Shown here in pieces: positions 8,588 to 17,072 of a stretch of 64,000 nt of DNA. The position numbers and the translations under genes were made by a program. Under the pieces are notes generated by a model. That model was not told the DNA's origin, searched no databases, and saw only the letters and a list, made by a program, of their open reading frames with translations. The stretch lies in the NCBI GenBank assembly GCA_963761005.1, contig CAVXFK010000016.1, positions 1 through 64,000 on the forward strand, read 5' to 3'. This DNA is from DASWJZ01 sp963761005. GTDB lineage: Bacteria; Pseudomonadota; Alphaproteobacteria; Rhizobiales; Afifellaceae. Numbering within the stretch: position 1 is the stretch's first letter; the number at the start of each line of letters is the position of its first letter.

Positions 8588-9988
8588 ATGGATCGAACCT
8601 ATACCGTCCTTCTCAACCGCGGAGGTGCAACGCCGCGCTACCACTTCGGTCGGAGCGTGCTCGGGCAACCGCTTGAATCTCCGTCACGATTCCTGAGCGA
8701 GCCGCCGCGTCCGGCGATCCACCGCGAGAAGCTCACAGCACAGGAGTTGCAGGAGCTGGCGGCGGAGCCGGATTTCATTGCGGCCGCCGAGGTCATGTCG
8801 ACGCGGCTGCTCTCGCCGGTGGCGGCAGCGAATTTCGATCCCGCTACCGCAGGTGTTGAGGGGACGCGCCGGCGGCAGTCGTGGGGAATAGCCGCGGTCG
8901 GCGCCGACCGCTCGAAATATACCGGGGCGGATGTGACGGTCGCGCTCCTCGACACAGGCATCGACGCGGCCCACCCGGCGTTTCGCAACATCAGCCTCGT
9001 TGAGAAGGATTTCACCGGCCTCGGCAACGGCGATGCAGACGGGCACGGCACGCACTGCGCGGGCGTCGTTTTCGGCCGCAACGTCGACGGCGTGCGGATC
9101 GGGGTGGCGCCGGGCGTGCGCTGCGCGCTGATCGGCCGCGTGCTCGCATCCGAAGGCGGCAACTCCGACATGTTGATCCGCAGCATTCTGTGGGCGCACG
9201 AGCAAGGTGCGCACGTGATCTCGATGTCCGTCGGCTTCGACTTCGCTGCGACTGTCAGAAAGCGCATCGAGGAAGGGTGGAGCGGCGATCTCGCCACCGC
9301 CGTCGCGCTTGAGGCCTACAGCGCCAACCTCAAGCTGCTTGAGCGCCTGCTTCACATGCTCCGCCTGCAGGAGCCGTTCACCGGTGGAGCGATCATCATA
9401 GCGGCGGCGGGGAACGATTCACGCCGTGACGCGGTCGGCGAGCACGTGATGACGGCTTGCCCGCCCTGCGGCTCCGACAAGATCGTGTCCGTCGGCTCGC
9501 TCGACCGCACAAACTCGCGGAGTGGCTATCGAGTCTCAAGCTTCTCCAATTGCGGCGTCGAGATCACCGCGCCCGGCCGCGACATCGTCTCGGCCGCGGC
9601 CGGCGGCGGGCTCAGGGTGCAGAGTGGGACGAGCATGGCGGCGCCGCATGTCGCCGGCGTCGCGGCGCTCTGGTGGCAGGCCGTGAAGCAATCCGACCTG
9701 CCGGCGAACGCCACGCTCGTGCGCGGCAAGCTGCTCGCAAGTGCCGAGCGTGACGGGTTCTCGCCTGCCGTCTATCCGGGCGAACGCGGCGCCGGGCGTG
9801 CCCTCGCACCCGAAGACAGCACCTCGGTTGCGTCACGCCGCGCCGTTCGCGAACCGCAGCGCGAGCGGCCCAGTGAGGTAATTTGGGCGGGCCCGGAATA
9901 CCAGAAGCCGTTCTACGCGGATTTCGAGCCGATTTCCGTCGATTCTGCGATGCAGCCCGGGTGGCCCGGCGGGGGCAGACTCTGCTAA
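8588..9988 (+). CDS. S8 (subtilisin) family serine protease, no signal peptide
   Basis: A 466-residue subtilase with the full triad: Asp in VALLDTGIDAAHP, His in DGHGTHCAGVVFG and Ser in GTSMAAPHVAGVAALW. The oxyanion region is AAAGNDSRRDA. The N-terminus MDRTYTVLLNRGG is not a secretion signal; residues 40-80 (LTAQELQELAAEPDF) look like a short prodomain-type segment. The ATG at 8588 follows GACGAGG; an in-frame ATG at 8464 would add 41 residues without a good ribosome site. It is divergent from the regulator. A cytosolic subtilase beside a repeat precursor and YcaO suggests cutting of the modified peptide between units, as PatA/PatG do for cyanobactins; this role is inferred. Confidence 0.88.
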   Translation: MDRTYTVLLNRGGATPRYHFGRSVLGQPLESPSRFLSEPPRPAIHREKLTAQELQELAAEPDFIAAAEVMSTRLLSPVAAANFDPATAGVEGTRRRQSWGIAAVGADRSKYTGADVTVALLDTGIDAAHPAFRNISLVEKDFTGLGNGDADGHGTHCAGVVFGRNVDGVRIGVAPGVRCALIGRVLASEGGNSDMLIRSILWAHEQGAHVISMSVGFDFAATVRKRIEEGWSGDLATAVALEAYSANLKLLERLLHMLRLQEPFTGGAIIIAAAGNDSRRDAVGEHVMTACPPCGSDKIVSVGSLDRTNSRSGYRVSSFSNCGVEITAPGRDIVSAAAGGGLRVQSGTSMAAPHVAGVAALWWQAVKQSDLPANATLVRGKLLASAERDGFSPAVYPGERGAGRALAPEDSTSVASRRAVREPQRERPSEVIWAGPEYQKPFYADFEPISVDSAMQPGWPGGGRLC

Positions 9989-10075
9989 GAATCATGTCAC
10001 GCTTTGGTCACGCCTCGACAGGTTGAATGCCTTCCGCGGCCGCCTGGCGAAAGCCAACGAGTCCGGAGGATCAAA

Positions 10076-10378
10076 GTGACCGCTGAAGCTAGCCCCCCAC
10101 TCTCGCTTGACGTTGTGAGGGCGAGGATTTTCTACCTCGCCTGCGACGTGGAGCCCGTCAGTCCGCCAGCTGCAATGCTGCTGCGGGCTGTCGCGGACGC
10201 CATCGAAGAAGGGGGCGGGGGCATCCGTTTTGGGGACGTGGAGACGAACGGCCACGAAACGCCGCTGCTCGCGCAGGCGGCGACGCTGCGGCGCTTCGCA
10301 GAGCGCTCCACGGAAACGGCGTCGGGCGTTGCCCGGCACCTCCAAAGCGTAGGCGCGACGTCGCGCGACAAGCGCTGA
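10076..10378 (+). CDS. Small protein of unknown function downstream of the S8 protease
   Basis: A 100-residue protein read from GTG 10076, chosen because GGAGGA lies 5 bases upstream. It begins VTAEASPPLSLDVVRARIFY and is mostly predicted helical, with one Cys, no membrane segment and no signal peptide; the C-terminus is Arg/Ser-rich. No family is recognised. It follows the protease by 87 bases on the same strand and is therefore likely co-transcribed. It could be an accessory or immunity factor of the peptide locus, but nothing in the sequence proves that. Confidence 0.6.
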   Translation: MTAEASPPLSLDVVRARIFYLACDVEPVSPPAAMLLRAVADAIEEGGGGIRFGDVETNGHETPLLAQAATLRRFAERSTETASGVARHLQSVGATSRDKR

Positions 10379-10384
10379 ATCGCC

Positions 10385-10410
10385 CTGGCGTTACCGGAGC
10401 GTGACGCCAG
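10385..10410. terminator. Hairpin between convergent transcription units
   Basis: CTGGCGT (10385-10391) pairs with ACGCCAG (10404-10410) around a 12-base loop. It lies between the stop of the small protein and the stop of the convergent glycosidase. There is no T-run, so it is at best a weak bidirectional terminator. Confidence 0.35.
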
Positions 10411-10433
10411 CACGGCTGATCGCCGTTGCGCGT

Positions 10434-11432
10434 CTATGGCTCTCTGCCCTGCCGGGCCCTCGCTTGAAGCTCAAGGCTCCCGTCCATTCTGACGACGAGC
10501 GGGATCGGATCGGAGATTGAACCTACGAACCCGCCCTCGGGACTGTCGCCGAGGAAGCCGAGGAAGACCAGCCGCCCGGACGGATCGTTGATCACGCGCC
10601 CGGCATAAAGGCTGCCGAGCGCCTTGCCCGCGAGGAACGGCGTTGGGCCTAGACGCCACGGGCCACGCGGACTCTCCGCCAGAAAATAGTGCGTGCCGGT
10701 CTCGGCCGGCTCGCGGGCTTCCGAGAGGCGCGCGAGCCGCGCCGCGGACGTTCGCCGCGCCGAGGTCGAGAAGAGCAAATAGTGATGCGCGCCCGCGACG
10801 AAGTATTCCGGCACCTCGCATTCGCCGAAGTCGCCCGGTGATGTCACCGGCGGCTCAGAGCGCCAGCTCACGAGGTCCGTGGATGACGCGGTGCCAATAA
10901 CGCCGCGTCCGTCCGGCTCGCCTTCCCTGGCGCGCGCGGTGAACCACATCCTGAAGCCTCTGCCGATCGGGTTCGGCGCTACCCACGGGTCGCGCAGCGA
11001 GCGGTCGTGCCATGCGGCGGGATCGTACTCCTCGTAGAGCGCGGGATCGAGATCGAGGATCGGATTGTCGGGATGCCGGCGCCAGTCGTGGAGGTTGCTC
11101 GACGTGGCAAGCCCGATCCGCTGCCTCCTGAGGCTTTCGGCCTTCGAGGTGCCGGTATAAAACATCCACCACGTCCCGGCGTGGCGGATGACCGAGCCGG
11201 TCCACGTCGTGCCGTCGTCCCATGCCGGCTCGGTCGCCGGCGCGAAGCATGCCCCGAGCGGCGTCCAGTCGATGAGATCGCGCGACACGGCGTGGCCGAT
11301 CGAGACGTTCCAATGGCGCGCGTCCGCGTCGCCGATCGACTTCGGGGCTTGCAGGAAGAACAGATGATAGTGCTCGCCGTCGCGGGCGAGCCAGAAATCC
11401 CAGACCCAATGCTCCGGAAGCGAGAAAGCCAT
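10434..11432 (-). CDS. GH32-like glycoside hydrolase (beta-fructosidase family)
   Basis: A 332-residue five-bladed propeller-type glycosidase. The three clan J landmarks can be seen: VWDFWLARDG near residue 8 (nucleophile Asp), RDPWVAPNP (RDP motif), and ECEVPEYF (EC motif with acid/base Glu). It has no signal peptide and no C-terminal beta-sandwich, so it would act inside the cell on imported fructosides such as sucrose or fructo-oligosaccharides. It is the last gene of the ABC importer operon, 11 bases after the second permease. Substrate is inferred from family only; GH43/GH68-like relatives are alternatives. Confidence 0.75.
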   Translation of the reverse strand: MAFSLPEHWVWDFWLARDGEHYHLFFLQAPKSIGDADARHWNVSIGHAVSRDLIDWTPLGACFAPATEPAWDDGTTWTGSVIRHAGTWWMFYTGTSKAESLRRQRIGLATSSNLHDWRRHPDNPILDLDPALYEEYDPAAWHDRSLRDPWVAPNPIGRGFRMWFTARAREGEPDGRGVIGTASSTDLVSWRSEPPVTSPGDFGECEVPEYFVAGAHHYLLFSTSARRTSAARLARLSEAREPAETGTHYFLAESPRGPWRLGPTPFLAGKALGSLYAGRVINDPSGRLVFLGFLGDSPEGGFVGSISDPIPLVVRMDGSLELQARARQGREP

Positions 11433-11443
11433 CGGGCCGGGCT

Positions 11444-12289
11444 TCAGCCCTTCACCGCGCTGCCCACCACCGACTGGATGAACCAGCGCTGGAAGCCGAG
11501 ATAGAGCACGAGGACGGGCAGCGACATCATGACGGAAAAAGCCATCTGGTTGCCCCATTGCGGGGGCGGGGTGGTGAAGAACTGCGCGAGCGCCAGCGAG
11601 ACCGGCCGGACCTCCGGCCCGCGCGTGACCATGAGCGGCCAGAGATAGGCGTTCCAATATTCGAGACTCTGCAGGATGGCCACCGTCGCGACGACCGGAA
11701 GGCTGAGCGGCAGCACGATCTTGCGATAGATCTGGAACGGCGTCGCGCCGTCCATGTAGGCGGCCTCGTCGAGGTCCTTCGGCAGCTTGGTGAAGAACTG
11801 ATAGAAGAGGAATATCGACAACGGATGCGCGATGAAGGGAATGATCTGCGCCTGATACGTGTCGAGCATGCCGAGCCGGTTGACCATCAGAAGCAGGGGC
11901 ACGACGAGCGCCTCGACCGGAATGATCATCAGCGCGACGACGATTCCAAGCAGCAGCTTGCGACCCTTGAAGCGCAGGCGTGACAGCGCGAACGCGCAGA
12001 GCGAGTTCGTAAAGATGCCGAGCACGACGATCGAGACGACGATCAGCGCCGAATTGAACAAGAAGCGCAGGAACGGCGCCTGGCGGTCGGCGAGGACGGC
12101 GCGATAGTTGTCGGGCGACGCGTCGTGCGGCGACACCCAGAATGCGCGGAAGCCGCCGAGATCGACAAGAATTTGCTGCGGATCGCTCTTCAGCGACGTG
12201 GCGAACATCAGCGCCAGCGGGCCGAGCACCATCAGCGTGACGAGGCCCGCTATGGCGAGGCGGACGATAAGCGCGGTGCGGTCGCTCAT
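11444..12289 (-). CDS. Carbohydrate ABC transporter permease (MalG type)
   Basis: A 281-residue inner-membrane permease starting MSDRTALIVRLAIAGLVTLM with six predicted membrane segments. The cytoplasmic EAA loop reads DEAAYMDGATPFQIYRKIVLP, where it would meet the ATPase. The start overlaps the stop of the partner permease (ATGA). It forms the membrane channel with the MalF-type subunit for the sugar delivered by the binding protein. No ATPase gene lies in this operon, so a shared sugar-importer ATPase from elsewhere is expected. Confidence 0.9.
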   Translation of the reverse strand: MSDRTALIVRLAIAGLVTLMVLGPLALMFATSLKSDPQQILVDLGGFRAFWVSPHDASPDNYRAVLADRQAPFLRFLFNSALIVVSIVVLGIFTNSLCAFALSRLRFKGRKLLLGIVVALMIIPVEALVVPLLLMVNRLGMLDTYQAQIIPFIAHPLSIFLFYQFFTKLPKDLDEAAYMDGATPFQIYRKIVLPLSLPVVATVAILQSLEYWNAYLWPLMVTRGPEVRPVSLALAQFFTTPPPQWGNQMAFSVMMSLPVLVLYLGFQRWFIQSVVGSAVKG

Positions 12290-13191
12290 CGCGTCTCCTC
12301 CTCGGAGCGGAAGAGCCCGCGCTGGAGAAGCGTGATCAGGAGCACGACGAGGAAGAAGACGACTGCGGTCGCCGAAGCGAAGCCGACGCGGCCGCGGCGG
12401 AAGCCGACCTCGTAGAGGAAATGCACCAGCGTGCTCGTCGCGCCCTGCGGCCCGCCCTGCGTCAGGATGTTGACCTGCGTGAACATCTTGAACGCCAGGA
12501 TGGTCGTCGTGACGACGACGAAGACGTGCGTGTTCCTGAGCGACGGCATGGTGACGTTCCAGAACTGCTGCCAGCGCGTCGCGCCGTCGACCTGCGCCGC
12601 CTCGTAGAGCTGCGGGCTGATCGATTGCAGCCCGGCCAGGTAGATCACCATCTGGAACCCGAAGCCCTGCCAGGCCGAGAGCAGGACGATCGCGGGCATC
12701 GCCGTATAGGGGTTCCTGAGCCAGTCGATCGGGCCGACCTTCCCGAAGGTGACGGCGCCGAGCACGAGGTTGAAGAAGCCGTCGATCTTCAGCATCGAGA
12801 ACCAGACCACGCACACCACTACCATCGTAATGACCGTCGGCAGGAAGAAGATGCCGCGGAAGATGTTGCGCGCCGGCAGTTTGGAATTGATGAGCATCGC
12901 CAGCGCCAGCGCGATCGCCGTCTGGAACGGCACGACGAGAACGGTGAAGAGAAGCGTGTTCAGGAACGCCTGGCGGAAGTTCGAATCGGCGAGGAGGCGA
13001 ACGTAGTTGGTGACGCCGATGAAGCGGGTCGGCAAATTCGGGTTCGGCACGAGTCGCTGATCGGAGAGCGACAGCGCGATGGCGAGCGCGAACGGCGCGA
13101 CAATGAAGATCGCGCCGAGAACGACCGCGGGCGCGCTCAACATCCAAGCGGCCTTGCGCTCAAGGCTCTCCGGTCCTGCCTGTTCTCGCAT
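12286..13191 (-). CDS. Carbohydrate ABC transporter permease (MalF type)
   Basis: A 301-residue permease beginning MREQAGPESLERKAAWMLSA. It has six predicted membrane helices and an EAA loop LYEAAQVDGATRWQQFWNVT MP with the usual Gly. It pairs with the MalG-type protein encoded next, whose ATG overlaps this stop. It is 59 bases downstream of the binding-protein gene, and a strong hairpin lies in that gap. Confidence 0.9.
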   Translation of the reverse strand: MREQAGPESLERKAAWMLSAPAVVLGAIFIVAPFALAIALSLSDQRLVPNPNLPTRFIGVTNYVRLLADSNFRQAFLNTLLFTVLVVPFQTAIALALAMLINSKLPARNIFRGIFFLPTVITMVVVCVVWFSMLKIDGFFNLVLGAVTFGKVGPIDWLRNPYTAMPAIVLLSAWQGFGFQMVIYLAGLQSISPQLYEAAQVDGATRWQQFWNVTMPSLRNTHVFVVVTTTILAFKMFTQVNILTQGGPQGATSTLVHFLYEVGFRRGRVGFASATAVVFFLVVLLITLLQRGLFRSEEETR

Positions 13192-13212
13192 CGCGGAAAC
13201 GACTTCAAGAAA

Positions 13213-13238
13213 GCGGCCGGGGCCGAGGCCCCGACCGC
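13213..13238 (-). promoter_or_regulatory. Intra-operon hairpin between binding protein and permeases
   Basis: GGGGCC (13219-13224) pairs with GGCCCC (13227-13232) and the outer GCGG pairs with CCGC (13235-13238). It lies directly after the binding-protein stop. Hairpins here commonly block 3' exonuclease decay or partly terminate transcription, giving more binding protein than permease. Confidence 0.55.
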
Positions 13239-13250
13239 CACCTTGGGAGG

Positions 13251-14534
13251 CTACTGCGTCGCGAAGGGCGGATAGCCCTGGTTGTCGTCAATGTCCTGGT
13301 CGATCGTCTTGGCGGCGCTCGCGAGGCTTGTCGCCGGATCGGCGCCGTCGATCACGTCGGCGACGACTTGCGCGAAGGCCGAGGTGATCGTCGGATAGGC
13401 CGGGTGCGCGGGACGCGGGACCGCGATCGAGTTCAGCTGATCGACGAAGAGCCTGAGCGCGCCGCCCTCCTTGTAGAGGTCCGATTTCGCCACCGAGGTC
13501 TTGGTGCCAGGAACCGCGCCGTTGCGGTTGGTGAGCGGCAGGATCTCGTCGTCGGAGAGCAGGAACTCAAGCAGCTTGCCGGTCGCCTCCTGGTGCTTCG
13601 ACGAAGAGGTGATGCCCCAGCACCACGAGCCCATTCCGGTCGCCTGCTTGTCGCCGAACTTCGGCACCGGCAGGAGTACGAGGTCGTCACCAAGGCCCTT
13701 GTGATGCGGCGTCCACATCCAGTGGCCAACGAAGGCGAGCGCGGCGTTCTTCTTTCCGTAGAAGGCGTCGTCGCCGGCCGACGCCGGCACGACGTAGCCC
13801 TTCTTCACCCAGTCCTGGAAATGCTTCATGCCTTCGACGGCACCGGCGGAGTCGAGCGTGCCGGTCGCCTTCCATGTCGTTCGGTTGATAAGGTCGGCGC
13901 CTTCCGACTGGATGATCGGCGAGAAGCCGTAGGTGTACCATTCGCCCTTGCCATAGCTGAGCTTCAGGTCGATTGCGTATTCGACCTCGGGGAGCGCCTG
14001 CAGCTTGGCGAGCGCGTCCTCGAACTCCGCCATGGTCCAGGCGTCGTCGACCTTGGTCGAGATGCGCACGCCGGCCTTTTCGAGGTAGGCCTTGTTGCCC
14101 CAGATGGCGAGGCCGGAATCGAACTGCCCAAGCGAGTAGAGCTTGCCATCCGGCGGATAGGTGCCCTGCGCGATCAGCGAGGGGATCTCGTTGTCGATCG
14201 TCGCTTTGGAGACGAGGTCGTTGAGCGGCGCGAGATATCCGGACCAGGCGTAGTTCGCGTAGTTCGGCCCGTCGAAGTCGAGAAGGTCCGGAAGGTCGCC
14301 GGCAAGGGCGGCTGCTTGCACCTGCTCGTTATAGGAGCCCTCCGGCAGGAGCACGAGCTCCGCCTTCATGTCGGGTTGCATGCCGTTCCATTTGTCGATC
14401 GACGCGGCGATCGATTCGCGCTCGCCGTCGCCGCGGCCGCCGTGGTGCCAGACTTTGATCACGTCCTGCGCCATCGCGCCGCCGCCAACGGCGAGAAGCG
14501 TGGCACCTGCCAGGAGCCAAGTGGTAAGCCTCAT
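13251..14534 (-). CDS. Extracellular sugar-binding protein of ABC importer (family 1)
   Basis: A 427-residue periplasmic binding protein. The signal peptide MRLTTWLLAGATLLAVGGGA ends with AMA-QD. Features of the MalE-like family include VIKVWHHGG at the mature start, GDLPDLLDFDGPNYA, and FVGHWMW with GMGSWCWGIT. The ATG at 14534 follows GGAGGAATCGCA. It would capture an oligosaccharide, perhaps fructan-derived given the GH32-like enzyme downstream. It follows lacI by 40 bases. Confidence 0.9.
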   Translation of the reverse strand: MRLTTWLLAGATLLAVGGGAMAQDVIKVWHHGGRGDGERESIAASIDKWNGMQPDMKAELVLLPEGSYNEQVQAAALAGDLPDLLDFDGPNYANYAWSGYLAPLNDLVSKATIDNEIPSLIAQGTYPPDGKLYSLGQFDSGLAIWGNKAYLEKAGVRISTKVDDAWTMAEFEDALAKLQALPEVEYAIDLKLSYGKGEWYTYGFSPIIQSEGADLINRTTWKATGTLDSAGAVEGMKHFQDWVKKGYVVPASAGDDAFYGKKNAALAFVGHWMWTPHHKGLGDDLVLLPVPKFGDKQATGMGSWCWGITSSSKHQEATGKLLEFLLSDDEILPLTNRNGAVPGTKTSVAKSDLYKEGGALRLFVDQLNSIAVPRPAHPAYPTITSAFAQVVADVIDGADPATSLASAAKTIDQDIDDNQGYPPFATQ

Positions 14535-14574
14535 TGCGATTCCTCCTTTTCCGTTGCTTCTTCGTTTCGAAAAA

Positions 14575-15612
14575 TCATGCGCGCCGCGCGGCTTTGACAG
14601 GGGCCGCGGTCGAGGCGCGCGCGACGAGCGGCCCTTCAACACGGATCGTCTCGGCCCTCGCGGCGCGATCCTTGATCCCCTTGACGAGCAACTCAGCCGC
14701 GATCTCGCCCATCCGCCGGTAGGGGAGGACGACCGTCGTCAGAGCCGGACGAAGCCCCTCGGAGAAGAGGTGGTAGTCATCGTAGCCGACGACGGAGAGT
14801 TCATCGGGAATACGGATGCCGAGCGCTGCGGCGGCGTTGTAGACCTGGAGCGCCATTTCGTCGTTGCCGCAGAAGACTGCGGTTGGGCGGTCGGCGCGCA
14901 AAAGCAGCTTCGACGCCGCCTCGAAAGCGAAGGATTGGTCAAAGTTCGGAGAGCCGAGCTGGCCGGTGACGACAAGGTCGGCCGGGAAGGGCTCACCGGC
15001 TTCGGCGAAGGCGCGTGTCAAACCAGCCTGACGGAGCTTCGTCGCTTCTGCATTCGGCGGCAGCGTCAGGTAGGCGATGCGGCGGTGGCCAAGCGCGAGG
15101 AGGTGACGTCCGACGGCAAATCCGCCGGCCTCGTCGTCGGGGAGCACCGTCGGTATCGCGCCTGCCGCGGCGAAGCAGTTAACGAGAACCGCCGGCAGGT
15201 TCTCGCTCGCTCCGAACTCCTCAGCGTCGCGGTGGTACATCGTCGCGAAGATCACACCCTCGACGCGGCTCGCGCGGAACGAGCGCATGATCCGCGGAAG
15301 ATCATCCGGCCGGTTCTCGGTGTTGCCGATCAGGAGCGACATCCCGCGCTCGGCAAGCGCGTCCTCGACGCCGCGCACGATGTCGACCGAATAGGGGGTC
15401 GTCGCGATGACGTCGGAGAGGAAGCCGACGACGCCGGAGCGACCGGAGCGCATGGCGCGCGCGCGCTGGTCCGGCACGAAATTGAGCTCGGCGGCGGCGG
15501 CGAGCACGCGTTCGCGCGTTTCAGCGGCGACCGAGTTCGGCTCGTTCATCACGCGCGAGACCGTCTTGATCGACACGCCGGCGCGGGCGGCGACGGTTCT
15601 GATCGTTGCCAT
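14575..15612 (-). CDS. LacI-family transcriptional regulator of the sugar importer operon
   Basis: A 345-residue LacI-type repressor. The N-terminal helix-turn-helix reads MATIRTVAARAGVSIKTVSR with the hinge helix FVPDQRARAMRSGRSG; the effector domain shows VIFATMYHRD, CGNDEMALQVYNAA and VVGYDDYHLF. The ATG at 15612 is preferred over 15630 because the family starts just before the HTH. It is the first gene of the operon and lies next to AACGTT-cored palindromes, so autoregulation and operon control by a sugar effector are expected. Confidence 0.9.
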   Translation of the reverse strand: MATIRTVAARAGVSIKTVSRVMNEPNSVAAETRERVLAAAAELNFVPDQRARAMRSGRSGVVGFLSDVIATTPYSVDIVRGVEDALAERGMSLLIGNTENRPDDLPRIMRSFRASRVEGVIFATMYHRDAEEFGASENLPAVLVNCFAAAGAIPTVLPDDEAGGFAVGRHLLALGHRRIAYLTLPPNAEATKLRQAGLTRAFAEAGEPFPADLVVTGQLGSPNFDQSFAFEAASKLLLRADRPTAVFCGNDEMALQVYNAAAALGIRIPDELSVVGYDDYHLFSEGLRPALTTVVLPYRRMGEIAAELLVKGIKDRAARAETIRVEGPLVARASTAAPVKAARRA

Positions 15613-15625
15613 CAGGCGTTTCCCA

Positions 15626-15682
15626 TCCACAACGTTAGGACGAATGACAACGTTGTCAACTCAAATGTCCAACGTTGTCATG
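15626..15682. promoter_or_regulatory. LacI-type operator cluster with three AACGTT cores
   Basis: TGACAACGTTGTCA at 15645-15658 is a perfect 14-bp palindrome of the LacI/PurR type. A second copy with the right half intact (CAACGTTGTCA) is at 15670-15680, and a third AACGTT core is at 15631-15636. Core spacings are 19 and 21 bp, so all lie on nearly the same helix face. They sit just upstream of the lacI start and within reach of the divergent hut promoter. Confidence 0.7.
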
Positions 15683-15851
15683 GGGTCGCTGAAGTATTGC
15701 TTCTCAACGGTTCGTCCGAGAGCGGCTGGCGGGAGCCGCCCTTCCGCGCATGCCGGGTCATTGGTGGTGGCAGCGGCTCGCGTCTTTCCCCCGTTCCCTT
15801 GCCGCACTCCGTCAAAGCATCCAAAGATGAAGGTCAGGGAGGCGCGAAGAG

Positions 15852-17072
15852 ATGAGCGGAGCGGCGCGCGAGACGATCTTTCGCAACGCGAGGCTCGCCA
15901 CTTGCGATCCGGCGTGGGAAGGCCTCGGAATCGTCGAGAATGGCTGTGTTGCCGCGGGTCAGGGGCTGATCCTCTATGCCGGTCCCGAGGCGGAGCTGCC
16001 AAACGCTCTTCGCTCCGCGCCTGAGATCGTCGACTGCGAAGGCCGCCTCGTCACGCCCGGCCTGATCGACTGCCACACGCATATCGTCTTTGCCGGCGAC
16101 CGTGCCGAGGAATGGGAGATGCGCCAGAGGGGCGCGACCTATGAGGAGATCGCGCGCGCCGGCGGTGGCATCCTTTCCAGCGTGCGAGCGACCCGCGCGG
16201 CGAGTGAGGACGCGCTGGTCGAAGCGGCGTTGCCGCGCCTCGACGCGCTGATCGCCGAAGGCGTAACCACGATCGAGGTGAAGTCCGGCTATGGCCTCGA
16301 CCGCGAGAGCGAGGCGAAGATGCTGCGTGCCGCAACGCGGCTCGGCGAAGCGCGCGATATCACGGTCGTGCGCACGTTCCTCGGCGCGCACGCGCTGCCT
16401 CCCGAAGCGGATGGCGACAAGGATGGCTACATCGATCAGGTCTGCAGCATGCAGATACCGCACGTCGCGGCGGCGGGACTTGCCGACGCCGTCGATGGCT
16501 TCTGCGAGACAATTGCCTTCTCACCCAAGCAGATGGCGCGTGTCTTTGATGCGGCGCGTAAGCATGGCCTGCCGCTGAAGCTTCATGCCGAGCAGCTTTC
16601 CAACCTCGGCGGCGCCAAGCTCGCGGCCGGTTACGGCGCCCTCTCCGCCGACCATCTCGAATATCTCGGCGAGGAGGGGGTCGCCGCGATGGCAAAAGCC
16701 GGTACGGTGGCTGTGCTCCTTCCCGGCGCTTTCTATTTTCTAAAGGAGACGCAAAGGCCGCCGGTCGCGACGCTGCGGCGGGCCGGTGTGCCGATGGCGG
16801 TCGCGACCGACTGCAATCCCGGCTCCTCACCGCTCACGTCGCTGCTCCTCGCCATGAATATGGCGGCGACGCTCTTCGGGCTGACGGTCGAGGAATGTCT
16901 GCTCGGCGTCACGCGGAATGCGGCGCGCGCGCTCGGCAAACTGTCGGAAATGGGCACGCTCGAATCCGGCAAGCGGTGCGACATCGCGGTGTGGGACGCG
17001 GAGCGGCCGGCCGAGCTCGTCTATCCGATCGGCTTCAATCCGCTGCATCGCCGTTATCGGGGAGGAATTTGA
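15852..17072 (+). CDS. hutI: Imidazolonepropionase
   Basis: Hydrolyses imidazolone-5-propionate to N-formimino-L-glutamate, third step of histidine degradation. The 406-residue amidohydrolase shows the metal site GLIDCHTHIVFAGDR, the family block YGLDRESEAKMLRA, LKLHAEQLSNLGGAKLA and the metal Asp in VATDCNPGSSPLTS. GGGAGGCG precedes the ATG at 15852. It is first in a five-gene hut operon, and its stop overlaps the hutH start. No hutC repressor gene is nearby. Confidence 0.96.
   Translation: MSGAARETIFRNARLATCDPAWEGLGIVENGCVAAGQGLILYAGPEAELPNALRSAPEIVDCEGRLVTPGLIDCHTHIVFAGDRAEEWEMRQRGATYEEIARAGGGILSSVRATRAASEDALVEAALPRLDALIAEGVTTIEVKSGYGLDRESEAKMLRAATRLGEARDITVVRTFLGAHALPPEADGDKDGYIDQVCSMQIPHVAAAGLADAVDGFCETIAFSPKQMARVFDAARKHGLPLKLHAEQLSNLGGAKLAAGYGALSADHLEYLGEEGVAAMAKAGTVAVLLPGAFYFLKETQRPPVATLRRAGVPMAVATDCNPGSSPLTSLLLAMNMAATLFGLTVEECLLGVTRNAARALGKLSEMGTLESGKRCDIAVWDAERPAELVYPIGFNPLHRRYRGGI

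Noticed and set aside
15613..15851. HutC operator before hutI
   Set aside because: No TGTATATACA-like site was found; only LacI-type palindromes are present.
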